Shown: positions 47,165-56,041 of the stretch, piece by piece | Position numbering within the stretch: the stretch's first letter is position 1 | Layout: the number at the start of each line of letters is the position of its first letter | Source: Arthrobacter_B citreus | Lineage (GTDB): Bacteria; Actinomycetota; Actinomycetes; Actinomycetales; Micrococcaceae | Direction: 5' to 3' (one strand) | Length of the DNA: 64,000 bases | NCBI RefSeq assembly: GCF_042429235.1 | Contig: NZ_JBHMBA010000002.1 | Program-made: the position numbers and the translations under genes | Notes under the pieces: model-generated | The model's input: only the letters and a program-made list of their open reading frames with translations | What the model was told of the DNA's origin: nothing | Database searches by the model: none

Positions 47165-48372
47165 AGCGGCTGGGCGGTCCCGTCCAGGTAGAAGGCGCCA
47201 ACTTCGATCTTCTTGTAGTCCACGGGGTCGTGCAGTGCGTGGGTCCGGATGTTGCGCCAGTACAGGTCCAGGCCAACGTGCGATGCGGTGGAGCTGGCGC
47301 CGGTCACCTCGTAGATGCGGTTGGCTACTTCCAGCCCGGTTTCGGTCGCCACGACTTTGAGCTCGGCAACGGCCACGGCAAACTCAGCCCGCTGGGCTGC
47401 CGTGAGCTGGCCGGAGCGGTTTACCTCGACGTCGAACCGCCTGTTCAGCTTCTCCGCCAGGGCGGCTACGGCCGCGGTACGCGCTTTCAGTTCGCCGAGC
47501 ACCCGCTGGAACACGGGGTCCTCGGCGTAGGTTCGGGCATTCGACAGGAACCAGGCGTTTTTCCGGGCCAGCAGGATCTCCCGGCCGCGGGCCAAGGCTC
47601 CCTCAGCAATCCCGAGGTAGAAGTTTCCGAAACACAGCTGAACCCCTGGGGTCAGGAGGGACGCAATGGGTTCGTCGGTCACCTCACCCAAGATATCCTC
47701 GGGATCAACCTGCACATCGGTGTAGCGCACGGAGCCCGACGCCGTCAGCCGCTGGCCAAGATGGTCCCAGTCGTCCAGCAGTTCCACTCCGGGACGGTCT
47801 GTTTCGATGACGAAGGCGTAAACCCGGCCGGTTTGGGGACCACCCTGCACCACCGCGTTCACGATGATCACCTCACCCACGCCGGAACCGGTGGAGTACC
47901 GCTTGAGGCCGTTCAGGCGGTAGCCGCCGCCGTGCGGAACCAACACCAGCGTGGGGTCGACGGGATTGACTGAGTCTCCCCACAGCCAGTTTCCCCGCAC
48001 CGTCCGCTCCCACCAGCCGCCCTGCCGTTCGGGGGCAGCGTAAAAGGCGATGCCGGCCTGGTTGAAGTAGTGGTACGCCAGCAGCTGGGCTACTGAACCG
48101 TCGACCCGTGCCAGGATGCGCACCGTCTCGAATGCGGACTCGAAATGTCCTCCCCCACCGCCAAACTCGGCGGGAACCAGCAAGTTAACCAGGCCCGAGT
48201 CCTTGAGGAGCTCGGCTTCGGTGCGGGGTGCCGCGTTGGCGCGGTCCCGCGCCAGGACGTCGGTTGCCAGCGCCTCGGCTACGGATTCGGCTGTTGTCCT
48301 CCACCGGCGCAGTTCGCCGTCATCAGCGGCACCGGCCCATGGGGTGCGGGGAAGGGTGTGGATTAGCGTCAT
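47149..48372 (-). CDS. DszC/SfnB-like flavin monooxygenase, second copy
   Basis: A 407-residue flavoprotein of the acyl-CoA dehydrogenase fold. LVNLLVPAEFGGGGG, GNWLWGDSVNPVDPT, YRLNGLKRYSTGSG and LDLYWRNIRTHALHDPVDYK place it with DszC/SfnB-type oxygenases; the RNIRTHALHDP segment and lack of a catalytic Glu region for acyl-CoA support this. It shares only moderate similarity with the downstream paralogue, so the two may act on different substrates or successive steps. It begins 33 bases after the flavin-dependent monooxygenase gene. Confidence 0.87.
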   Translation of the reverse strand: MTLIHTLPRTPWAGAADDGELRRWRTTAESVAEALATDVLARDRANAAPRTEAELLKDSGLVNLLVPAEFGGGGGHFESAFETVRILARVDGSVAQLLAYHYFNQAGIAFYAAPERQGGWWERTVRGNWLWGDSVNPVDPTLVLVPHGGGYRLNGLKRYSTGSGVGEVIIVNAVVQGGPQTGRVYAFVIETDRPGVELLDDWDHLGQRLTASGSVRYTDVQVDPEDILGEVTDEPIASLLTPGVQLCFGNFYLGIAEGALARGREILLARKNAWFLSNARTYAEDPVFQRVLGELKARTAAVAALAEKLNRRFDVEVNRSGQLTAAQRAEFAVAVAELKVVATETGLEVANRIYEVTGASSTASHVGLDLYWRNIRTHALHDPVDYKKIEVGAFYLDGTAQPLSLYT

Positions 48373-48405
48373 GAGTGGTTCTCCTTCAAAGTTGGATGGT
48401 CGGGA

Positions 48406-49845
48406 CTAGCTGGTGCTGCCCAGGACGGCCTCCGGCGTACGGGTCGCCCGTGCGTCAGCTGCCGAGGGCAGTCCGGCGTACGCTCCCCGGTAGCGGGCGG
48501 CGGGGTGGGTGTCCGCTACTCGGTTTTCGCCGGGACCCGAGATGTACTCACGCAGGGTTCCGCCGTCGTAGTCCTCCCACACGCGGCCACGTTTCCTGAG
48601 CTCGGGCACCACGAGGTCCACAAACTGCTCAAAGGAACCGGGTGTCACGGCGTACGCCAGGTTGATGCCGTCAAGCCCGGCTTCATCCACCCAGCGTTCC
48701 ACTTCGTCGGCCACCGTCTCGGGTGAGCCCACCAGGACCGGGCCGATGCCTCCGATGCCCAGATAATCGGCGACAGCGTTCGGTGTCCAGGACCGCTTCG
48801 GATCCGCCGTCGTAAAGATCGACAGCGCCGAGCGCGCCGCATTTGTGTCCAGGTACTTCAGTTCTTCATCGGAGGCGTAACGGCTCAGGTCGAGTCCGGA
48901 CCATCCACCATAGAACGTCATGGCGCCCTCGCGGGAGGAATAGGACAGGTACTCGCGGTGGAGCTTTTCAGCCGCCGCGTCGGAATCTGCGACGACGGCC
49001 GTCACCAGGGCGTAAATCTTCGCAGCGCCGCGCGGCCTCCCGGCGGCTTCGAACGCATCCCGGGTGGCGTCGGTTGTTTTCCGGGTCAGGTCCGGGCGGA
49101 TGGAGTTGAGGAAAATCCCCTCGGCGTGCTCCGCCCCGAACCGGCGTCCACGCGCCGAGGCGCCAGCCTGAAAGATGGCCGGCGTGCGCTGGGGCGAAGG
49201 CTCGGCCAAGTGGATGCCCGGTACCCGAAAGTACTCCCCCTCATGATTGATGGGATGCACCTTGGCCGGATCGGTGTAAATGCCGCGGTTGCGGTCCTTG
49301 ACCACCGCGCCCTCTTCCCAGGAACCCTCCCACAGCTTGTACACCACGTCCATGAATTCGTCCGCCAGATCGTAGCGGGCGTCGTGGTCCAGCTGCCGTT
49401 CCAAACCGAGGTTCCGGGCTGCCGACTCGAGATAACTGGTGACGACGTTCCAGCCGATCCGGCCATCGGTGAGGTGGTCCAGTGTGGAGAATTTCCTGGC
49501 CAGCGCGTACGGCTGTTCGTAGGTCAGCGCGCTCGTGACGGCAAAGCCCAGCCGCGTTGTCACGGCCGCCATGGCCGAGATCTGCATGAAGGGGTCATTC
49601 AGCGGCACCTGGTCAGCGTCCAGCAGAGCGGGCGCGGAGGAGTTCTTATAGACGTCGTAGACGCCCAGGACATCCGCCAGGAACAAGGCGTCAAAAGTTC
49701 CCCGCTCCAGGGTCGAGGCGAGTCCGGTCCAATACCCCAGGGTGTTGTAGGTGTCCGCCCTGTTATCCGGATGGCGCCACAGACCTGGGCTTTGATGGGT
49801 TGGCGTGGTCATATCGAAGGCGTTGAGGCTGATCCGTTTGCTCAC
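48406..49845 (-). CDS. NtaA/DszA-family FMN-dependent monooxygenase
   Basis: A 479-residue bacterial luciferase-like monooxygenase of the NtaA/SnaA/DszA group. It starts ISLNAFDMTTPTHQSPGLWR, has the group's GRIGWNVVTSYLESAARNLG segment, the EYFRVPGIHL and PAIFQAGASARGR blocks, and the C-terminal GIGGIGPVLVGSPETVADEV. Members open sulfone, aminopolycarboxylate or alkanesulfonate bonds using FMNH2 from a separate reductase, which is not encoded here. Next to two DszC-like genes the likely role is C-S (or C-N) bond cleavage. Confidence 0.9.
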   Translation of the reverse strand: MSKRISLNAFDMTTPTHQSPGLWRHPDNRADTYNTLGYWTGLASTLERGTFDALFLADVLGVYDVYKNSSAPALLDADQVPLNDPFMQISAMAAVTTRLGFAVTSALTYEQPYALARKFSTLDHLTDGRIGWNVVTSYLESAARNLGLERQLDHDARYDLADEFMDVVYKLWEGSWEEGAVVKDRNRGIYTDPAKVHPINHEGEYFRVPGIHLAEPSPQRTPAIFQAGASARGRRFGAEHAEGIFLNSIRPDLTRKTTDATRDAFEAAGRPRGAAKIYALVTAVVADSDAAAEKLHREYLSYSSREGAMTFYGGWSGLDLSRYASDEELKYLDTNAARSALSIFTTADPKRSWTPNAVADYLGIGGIGPVLVGSPETVADEVERWVDEAGLDGINLAYAVTPGSFEQFVDLVVPELRKRGRVWEDYDGGTLREYISGPGENRVADTHPAARYRGAYAGLPSAADARATRTPEAVLGSTS

Positions 49846-49897
49846 GGGGTCAGTCCTTTCTCATGGCTTAATGCGGTTCTTCAAACGGTCAAGGGGC

Positions 49898-50839
49898 TTA
49901 TTTACCGACACCGCTGGTCAGTCCATCGACCATCCAGCGCTGGAGGATGGTTGCGGCGGCAAAGACCGGAACGACGACGACGCAGCTGGCCGCGGCGATC
50001 TTGCCAAAGTGCGGCGTCCTGTCCCCGTAGTAGAGCGACAGGACCACCGGCGCTGTCTGTGTCTCCGGGCTCTGGGTCAGGACCGTGGCCAGCAGGAATT
50101 CGTTGTAGTTGAGGATCGCGAGGATCGTTCCGACAGCAATCAGGGCCGGCAGCATCAGCGGCAGCACCACGTAGGCGAGTTGGCGCCACAAACCGGCACC
50201 GTCCATCGCTGCGGCCTCGAACAGCTCACCCGGCAACCGCCGGACAAAACCCTCCAGCAGCCAGACGGCCACGGGCAGGTTAAGCAGCGCGTACACCAGG
50301 GTGAGTCCGGCCAGGGTGTCGTTCAGGCCGAGCACCCGCAGGAGCGTGAACAGGGGAATCACGGCCACAATGGGTGGCAGGAGCCACGGACTGGTCAGCA
50401 CGCTGGCAAGTGTCCTTCCGCCGGTTGAGTTGCGGACCATCGCCAAGGCGCCGGGCAGGGCGAAAACCAGCGACAGGGCCGTGCCGCACAGCGCGGCGGT
50501 GGCCGAATTTGCTATCGAGCGCACCAGGTCGGTTCCCTGCACCGCTTCCGTCCAGTTGGAAAACCGGGGCTGAGGGCTGAAGAGGATGCCGGAGACGGTT
50601 TCATCCCGACCCATCAGGGAGACTGAGAACAGATAGGCCAAGGGGAGCAGTGTCGCCGCAAGAGCAAGCACCACCACTGTCACCGACCATCCCGAAGCAT
50701 GTCGGCTGCGCGCACCGAGGGACCGGCCGGTGAAAGGGCGCGGGTGAATGGTCCGGCGGCTGATGTTCGCAGGGAAGCGCGGGGTGTCGGTGACGGGCGC
50801 GGCAACTGTCATGTTTTGTTGCGTCGTTTCAGTGCTCAC
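49898..50839 (-). CDS. ABC transporter permease (MalG-type)
   Basis: A 313-residue permease with six spans. The EAA loop is EAAAMDGAGLWRQLAYVVLPLMLPAL near residue 230, as in carbohydrate-type (CUT1) importers. The first 45 residues are a polar cytoplasmic tail. It overlaps the other permease by four bases (GTGA) and precedes the oxygenase genes by about 50 bases. Confidence 0.9.
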   Translation of the reverse strand: MSTETTQQNMTVAAPVTDTPRFPANISRRTIHPRPFTGRSLGARSRHASGWSVTVVVLALAATLLPLAYLFSVSLMGRDETVSGILFSPQPRFSNWTEAVQGTDLVRSIANSATAALCGTALSLVFALPGALAMVRNSTGGRTLASVLTSPWLLPPIVAVIPLFTLLRVLGLNDTLAGLTLVYALLNLPVAVWLLEGFVRRLPGELFEAAAMDGAGLWRQLAYVVLPLMLPALIAVGTILAILNYNEFLLATVLTQSPETQTAPVVLSLYYGDRTPHFGKIAAASCVVVVPVFAAATILQRWMVDGLTSGVGK

Positions 50840-51795
50840 GCGGCCGCTCCGTCTCTGTGGCGAAGCTTGGCGGAGACTGCCGCCACCGGAAGGGTCAGCG
50901 CGGCAACCAGCGCTGCCAGCAGCACAGTGATGGCGGCTGCCCGGCCCACATCGAATTCCCGGAATGCCGCCTGGTAAATGAGCAGCGACGTCGTGGTGGT
51001 GGCCTGCCCGGGTCCTCCGGACGTCATCATGAACACGAGGTCAAAGACCTTCAATGCCAGGACAAGGCGGATGAAGGCGGCGGCTGCCACGGTCGCGGCG
51101 ATGGTGGGCCATGTGACGGAGCGGAACAGACGCCAGCCGTGCGCGCCGTCGAGCCTTGCCGCCTCGATCACGGACCGGTCCTGGGCTAGTAAGGCCGCGA
51201 AAACCAGGAGGAACACCAGCGGCGTCCATTCCCAGACATCTGCCACCATCACCGCTCCCAGGGCGAAGCGCCGGTCCGACAGCAGGGCGGGAGCTTCAAC
51301 GCCCACATATCGGAGCAGCGTGGCGAGCAGGCCGCCGGCCGGATTAAAGATCAGCTTCCACAGTGTTCCGACAATCACCGGGGGCACGATCAGCGGCAGA
51401 AGGAGCATCGTGCGCACCAGTGACCCGGAACGGGCAGCCTGGTGGACTGCTGCAGCCGTGATGACGCCAAGGACCACGCTCGCGGCGGATACACCGATTG
51501 CATACAGCCCCGTCCGCCACAGGCTGGCCACGATATCCGAGTCCGCCAGCACCGCGGTGAAATTGGCGGTTCCGGCGAACTCCTTGAAGGGCTTGCCCAG
51601 GGACGATTCAGTAAAGGCGGCGCCTATGAGGAACGCCAGCGGAAAGACGCCGAGCACCAGCAGGGACAGGACCGTGGGTGAGACGAAGATCCTTCCGGTC
51701 CGTGCGTCCGCGGCATTGACCCGGATACCGCCATGTCCGGCCGTCAGGCCGCGGCGGCGGGCCACGCTCGCCGCGGTCAAAGTATCTGCTCCCAT
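50836..51795 (-). CDS. ABC transporter permease (MalF-type)
   Basis: A 319-residue permease with six spans and the EAA loop EAARLDGAHGWRLFRSVTWP near residue 225. The periplasmic-side loop after span one (FTESSLGKPFKEFAGTANF) is typical of MalF/UgpA proteins. Its ATG overlaps the binding-protein gene by 19 bases. Together with the MalG-type permease it forms the membrane channel; no ATPase gene lies in the operon. Confidence 0.9.
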   Translation of the reverse strand: MGADTLTAASVARRRGLTAGHGGIRVNAADARTGRIFVSPTVLSLLVLGVFPLAFLIGAAFTESSLGKPFKEFAGTANFTAVLADSDIVASLWRTGLYAIGVSAASVVLGVITAAAVHQAARSGSLVRTMLLLPLIVPPVIVGTLWKLIFNPAGGLLATLLRYVGVEAPALLSDRRFALGAVMVADVWEWTPLVFLLVFAALLAQDRSVIEAARLDGAHGWRLFRSVTWPTIAATVAAAAFIRLVLALKVFDLVFMMTSGGPGQATTTTSLLIYQAAFREFDVGRAAAITVLLAALVAALTLPVAAVSAKLRHRDGAAA

Positions 51796-53090
51796 TCAGC
51801 CTGTACCCGGTCCATGGTTTCCTCGGCGGTTCCTCCCTGTCCGGCCAGGAGTTTGGCCAGTTCATCCGTGAGGATCTGTGCCGCCTGATTGGCGTTCTCT
51901 CCGGTGGGCCAGGCCAGCGCACCGTTCAGAGTGGTCCGGTTGACTTCCTGCAGCTCAGGGTAGGCGTCACCGTAGGTGGAGCTTTCCAGCGAGGACTGGC
52001 GGTTTGGGTCGATTCCCGTGGGTGGGTCGGCGGTCAGCAGCGCTTCGTTGACTTCGGATGAAGCGGCCCAGGCAATGAATTCCTTTGCCAGCTCTTCCTT
52101 TTCCGTGTTCTCCGCCACCACCCAGGTGAACCCGGCCACAAGGGATGCCCTGGCTTCTGCCTGCTGTCCGCCAACGGGCAGCGTGGTCACTCCCCATTTG
52201 CCGGCGACTTTGGAGTCTTCGTTGAGTTCGGAACCGACGCCAAGGTCCGTCCAGTTCTCGATGAACCCCACCTTGCCGTCGAACCAGGCACCGTTACCAA
52301 CCCCAAAATCAGTTTCGGAGGCCGTCGGATACGCAACTTTCGCTGATTGCTGCAGGTTTTCGGCTGCTGCAACGGCTGCCGGGGTGTTGATGGTGGGCCG
52401 TCCGTCGCCGTCCACGAATTCCCCGCCGAACCCGGCGAGCCGGTTGGCGTAGGAGGCGCCCAGGATCAGCGGTGATTTTTGACCGAAAACAGCAGCACCG
52501 TAGGTTCCCTCGGCTTGCTCGTTTTCGGTGATGACACGCGACTGGTGAAGGTATTCGTCCCAGGTGGCCGGCGGCGTTTCGAATCCGTTCCGAGCCAAAA
52601 TCTCGGTGTTGTAGAAAAGGACGTGAGTGTCGCCGTCGAACGGCAATCCGTACCGCTTCTCCCCCACCAGCGTGTACTGGTCATAGATGGAGGGAATGAA
52701 ATCCCCGGTGTCCAGCTCATCCGATGCGTCGATCCACTCGGTCAGGTCCTTGATCGAGTCATCCGCCGCCAGATCGCCGATGGACACATACCAGGGTGCC
52801 GCGACGTCGAATTTGTTGGCCCCCGACTGCTGATCCAGTGCCAGCGTGGACCCGATCTCGTCGTACGGCACGATGGTGGGCTTGATGGTCGCGCCCGTCT
52901 TTTTCTTGAACTCCTCGCTCAACCACTCTGAGGCCCCTTCATGGGACGTGATCAGCAGGACGTTCAGCTCTTCGCCTTCGAAAGGCGCGCCGCTTCCCTC
53001 ACCGGCCGTTGATGGTGCGGCGCAGGATGCAAGCGACAGTGCCAGCAAGGGCAGGGCTGTCAGGACGAACGATGTGGTGCGGGCAGTCAT
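51777..53090 (-). CDS. Extracellular solute-binding lipoprotein (family 1)
   Basis: A 437-residue lipoprotein capturing substrate for the two permeases. The signal peptide ends at the lipobox LASC (C23). The mature protein has the family 1 pattern: TIKPTIVPYDEIGSTLALDQ, YGLPFDGDTHVLFYNTEIL and the Trp/Asn hinge segments, as in sugar and glycerol-phosphate binders, so the family alone does not give the substrate. ATG 53090 is used; AGGAG is about 12 bases upstream, a little far. First gene of the operon. Confidence 0.9.
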   Translation of the reverse strand: MTARTTSFVLTALPLLALSLASCAAPSTAGEGSGAPFEGEELNVLLITSHEGASEWLSEEFKKKTGATIKPTIVPYDEIGSTLALDQQSGANKFDVAAPWYVSIGDLAADDSIKDLTEWIDASDELDTGDFIPSIYDQYTLVGEKRYGLPFDGDTHVLFYNTEILARNGFETPPATWDEYLHQSRVITENEQAEGTYGAAVFGQKSPLILGASYANRLAGFGGEFVDGDGRPTINTPAAVAAAENLQQSAKVAYPTASETDFGVGNGAWFDGKVGFIENWTDLGVGSELNEDSKVAGKWGVTTLPVGGQQAEARASLVAGFTWVVAENTEKEELAKEFIAWAASSEVNEALLTADPPTGIDPNRQSSLESSTYGDAYPELQEVNRTTLNGALAWPTGENANQAAQILTDELAKLLAGQGGTAEETMDRVQAEWEQIL

Positions 53091-53271
53091 GGCTGAGCTG
53101 AACTCCTGTGGCAGGGGCGCAGCTGTGCCACTCGTGGCAGGCGCATGCGCCGTACTTGCCGGAAGGAGGTTTCCCGCCGGCCCAATCTTCACCTGGAGCA
53201 CCCCGCTACGGCGAGAGGGTTGCTGTCCAGCCGGCCAGGGCCGATGGCTGGAACTCTTGATTGCTGGTATC

Positions 53272-53300
53272 AGGCTAGGTGCGCCGGTCCCGGTTGCCAA
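53272..53300 (-). promoter_or_regulatory. Putative promoter of the ABC/oxygenase operon
   Basis: On the minus strand TTGGCA (53295-53300) and TAGCCT (53272-53277) are 17 bases apart. Upstream at 53307-53320 is the inverted repeat GCGTC-GCAT-GACGC, a candidate activator or repressor site. The leader of about 180 bases shows no riboswitch I recognise. Confidence 0.5.
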
Positions 53301-53384
53301 AGCTCCGCGTCGCATGACGCAAAGCGGCATCAAACGACGTCAGAGAGGGAAACACGGCGTCACACTTGCGTTTTATGACCTGCG

Positions 53385-53867
53385 CTAGACGCCGGCGCCG
53401 CGCAGCGCAGCCACAGTGTTGACGGCTGCGGCCACCGCCTCGTAGCCCTTGTCTTCCGAAGACCCGGGCAGGCCTGCCCGGTCCAGGCCCTGCTGTTCGG
53501 TGTCACAGGTGAGCACCCCGAAACCGATGGGCGTTCCAGTCCGGACGCTGACGTCGGTCAGTCCCGTGGTGGCCGCCGAGCACACGTAATCAAAGTGCGG
53601 CGTACCGCCGCGGATAACGACGCCGAGCGCCACCACGGCGTCGTAGTGCGGTGCCAGCCGGGCGGCGGCGACCGGAAGCTCGAAGCTGCCCGGAACACGG
53701 ATCAGCTTCGGTGTGAGTCCGGCATCCTCGACGGCACGAAGGGCTCCGCCGATAAGTCCGTCCATGATCTCGGTATGCCAGCTGGCGGCCACGATGGCCA
53801 CCCGTATGTTCAGGGCCGCTGCCCTAATGCTGCTGACGTCGTTGTCGGGTGCGCCGTGTCCGCTCAT
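53385..53867 (-). CDS. ribH: 6,7-dimethyl-8-ribityllumazine synthase
   Basis: RibH condenses the RibD product with dihydroxybutanone phosphate to give lumazine and assembles into icosahedral shells in many species. The 160 residues include VAIVAASWHTEIMDGL, VPGSFELPVAA, ALGVVIRGGTPHFDYV with the catalytic His, and FGVLTCDTEQQGLDRAG. It is the last gene of the riboflavin operon, about 40 bases after ribBA. Confidence 0.97.
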   Translation of the reverse strand: MSGHGAPDNDVSSIRAAALNIRVAIVAASWHTEIMDGLIGGALRAVEDAGLTPKLIRVPGSFELPVAAARLAPHYDAVVALGVVIRGGTPHFDYVCSAATTGLTDVSVRTGTPIGFGVLTCDTEQQGLDRAGLPGSSEDKGYEAVAAAVNTVAALRGAGV

Positions 53868-53906
53868 GGGTTGTGCTCCTTAGTGGTGGTGGGAAGGTTG
53901 TGCTGT

Positions 53907-55289
53907 TCAAATCTGATGGACCGGCTCGGTCCGCCGCAACGACAAGTGATGGTTCATGCGGTCCCGCTTGGTCTGCAGATAACGCTCGTTCTCCGCCCGG
54001 AGCGGGACTTCGGAGGGAACCATGGCTTCCACGGTGATTCCGAATTCCCGCAGCCGGTCCCGCTTGAGCGGGTTATTGCTCAACAGCCGGATCCGGTCCA
54101 AACCCAGAGCATGCAGGATCTCGGCCGCAGCCTGGTAGTTCCGCGCATCAACCGGAAGGCCCAGCTGCTCGTTGGCCTCCACCGTGTCTGCACCGGCTTC
54201 CTGCAACGCATAGGCCCGCAGTTTGTTTGCCAGGCCGATTCCCCGCCCTTCATGTCCGCGCAGATAAATGACCGTTCCGCCATGCATGCTGATCAGGTCC
54301 AGCGCCTGTTCCAGCTGTTCCCCGCAGTCGCAGCGGTAGGAGGCAAAGACGTCTCCGGTCAAGCATTCCGAATGCAGCCGCACGAGCGGGGCACGGTTGC
54401 CGTTTCCGGCCGGTCCGGGCCACTCGGCATGGTGCCGCAGCCCGGTTCCCGGCGCGGAGATGCTCATGTGCTCGGCGCCGGTGCGCGGGTCGGTCCAGGC
54501 CCGGGCGGTGAAGTTGCCAAAGGCTGTGGGCAAATGGACTTCGGGACCCGGCACGACGGCGGCGGCCGACTCCAGGGGATCCGCTGGTTCCCCGGCGGTG
54601 GTGCTTGGTTCTGGAAGCTTTGCAGCCGGGTACGCGGTATCCGGGTTCGCTGTATTTAGGCTTGCTGTTTCCAAGTCCAGTGTTTCCAGGTAAACCACCA
54701 AATCCTCGATGGAGACCAGCGGAAGGCCGTGGGCGTCGGCGAATTCCCGCAGGGCCGGCAGCCGCATCATGGTCCCCTCGTCATGCACGAGTTCAGCGAT
54801 GACACCCACCGGGGTGCACCCGGCCAGCCGGGCCAGTTCCACGGCTGCCTCGGTGTGGCCGCGGCGGCCGCGGACGCCGTCGTCGTGTGCCCTCAGCGGG
54901 AAAATATGTCCCGGGCGCGTCAGTTCAGATGCAGCGGCGCCGGGGTCGGCCAGAATGCGCGACGTGACAGCGCGGTCGCCGGCGCTGATGCCGGTGGTGA
55001 TGCTAGCCGCCGCGTCGCAGGAGACCGTGTAGGCGGTGCCCTTCGCGTCCTCATTGACGGCAGTCATGGGCGGCAGCATCAACCGGTCGGCGTAGGAGTT
55101 CGGCAACGGCACGCAGATCACGCCCGAGGTGTAGCGGACCGTCCAACCCATCAGCTCCGGTGTGGCGTGCTGCGCCGCGAAGATGATGTCCCCCTCGTTT
55201 TCGCGGTCCTCATCATCAACAACCAGGACGGGACGGCCTGCGGCGATCGCCGTGATGGCTGCCGGAATGTCATCGAGACGGACGCTCAT
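53907..55289 (-). CDS. ribBA: Bifunctional DHBP synthase / GTP cyclohydrolase II
   Basis: A 460-residue fusion. The N-terminal half makes 3,4-dihydroxy-2-butanone 4-phosphate: DDEDRENEGDIIFAA near residue 26 and GRRGHTEAAVELARL carry the metal ligands. The C-terminal half opens GTP: the zinc cysteines are in SECLTGDVFASYRCDCG and the catalytic region in LRGHEGRGIGLANK. A 40-residue Ala/Pro/Thr-rich segment joins the halves and is longer than usual. It overlaps ribE by ATGA. Confidence 0.97.
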   Translation of the reverse strand: MSVRLDDIPAAITAIAAGRPVLVVDDEDRENEGDIIFAAQHATPELMGWTVRYTSGVICVPLPNSYADRLMLPPMTAVNEDAKGTAYTVSCDAAASITTGISAGDRAVTSRILADPGAAASELTRPGHIFPLRAHDDGVRGRRGHTEAAVELARLAGCTPVGVIAELVHDEGTMMRLPALREFADAHGLPLVSIEDLVVYLETLDLETASLNTANPDTAYPAAKLPEPSTTAGEPADPLESAAAVVPGPEVHLPTAFGNFTARAWTDPRTGAEHMSISAPGTGLRHHAEWPGPAGNGNRAPLVRLHSECLTGDVFASYRCDCGEQLEQALDLISMHGGTVIYLRGHEGRGIGLANKLRAYALQEAGADTVEANEQLGLPVDARNYQAAAEILHALGLDRIRLLSNNPLKRDRLREFGITVEAMVPSEVPLRAENERYLQTKRDRMNHHLSLRRTEPVHQI

Positions 55290-55948
55290 GAGGCGTCCCC
55301 GTCCTGCCGCCCGCCGGCAGCGTGCGCCGGTTGACGCGGATTGGTGAACGCCAGCAGCCGTTCGGCGTACTTGGCCAGCACATCCACTTCCAGGTTAACC
55401 GCTCCCCCGGGCTTCAGCTGCCCCAGCCCGGTTTCGGCCAGCGTGGTGGGAATCAGGCCAACCTCAAACCACTGCTCCGGTTCGCCGGCGTCGCTGACCC
55501 CGGTCACTGTGAGCGATACTCCGTCCACTGCAATCGAGCCCTTTTCCGCAATGTAGCGGGCGAGCCGCTGCGGAACCGCGAACCGCAGCCGCTCCCAGGT
55601 TCCCCTGTTTTCACGTTCGAGCAGTTCCCCGACGCCGTCCACATGTCCCTGGACCACGTGGCCGTCCAGCCGGCCACCGGCCGGGACGCAGCGTTCCAGG
55701 TTCACTGCCGCTCCGGGCCGCAAATTGCCTGTCGTGGTGCGGTTCAGGGTTTCCCCCATGACATCGAGCGAAATCCGTTCGCCATGAACGGCAGTGGCGG
55801 TGAGGCATACGCCGTTGACCGCTAGGGAACCGCCCGGTTCGAGTCCTGCTCCCGTTTGCGGAGCCTTGATCACCAGCACCACGGAGTCGTCGTTGTTTGG
55901 TTCCAGGGATTCAACGCTGCCCTGCTCAGCCACAATTCCGGTAAACAT
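55286..55948 (-). CDS. ribE: Riboflavin synthase alpha chain
   Basis: RibE (also called ribC) dismutates two lumazines to riboflavin. The 220 residues consist of two similar barrels, as required: MFTGIVAEQGSVE and GGSLAVNGVCLTATAV in the first, HVVQGHVDGVGE and GSIAVDGVSLTVTGV in the second. It overlaps ribBA by four bases; a short tandem repeat separates it from ribD. Confidence 0.96.
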   Translation of the reverse strand: MFTGIVAEQGSVESLEPNNDDSVVLVIKAPQTGAGLEPGGSLAVNGVCLTATAVHGERISLDVMGETLNRTTTGNLRPGAAVNLERCVPAGGRLDGHVVQGHVDGVGELLERENRGTWERLRFAVPQRLARYIAEKGSIAVDGVSLTVTGVSDAGEPEQWFEVGLIPTTLAETGLGQLKPGGAVNLEVDVLAKYAERLLAFTNPRQPAHAAGGRQDGDAS

Positions 55949-55980
55949 GTGTGCTCCTTCTACGGTGGATTAGTTGCGCA

Positions 55981-56037
55981 TGCGGCACGCGGGAGGGGAC
56001 GGCTGCGGCACGCGGGAGGGGGCGGCTGCGGACGCCG
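55981..56037. repeat. 23-bp tandem repeat, about 2.5 copies
   Basis: Two 23-base copies (55981-56003 and 56004-56026, one mismatch) and a diverged partial third, unit TGCGGCACGCGGGAGGGGAC plus GGC. It fills most of the 93-base gap between ribD and ribE within the riboflavin operon. Confidence 0.88.
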
Positions 56038-56041
56038 GGGC

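Noticed and set aside
53091..53384. SAM-type riboswitch or S-box before the sulfur-type operon
   Set aside because: None of the conserved SAM riboswitch core segments is present; only a plain promoter and a short inverted repeat were found.
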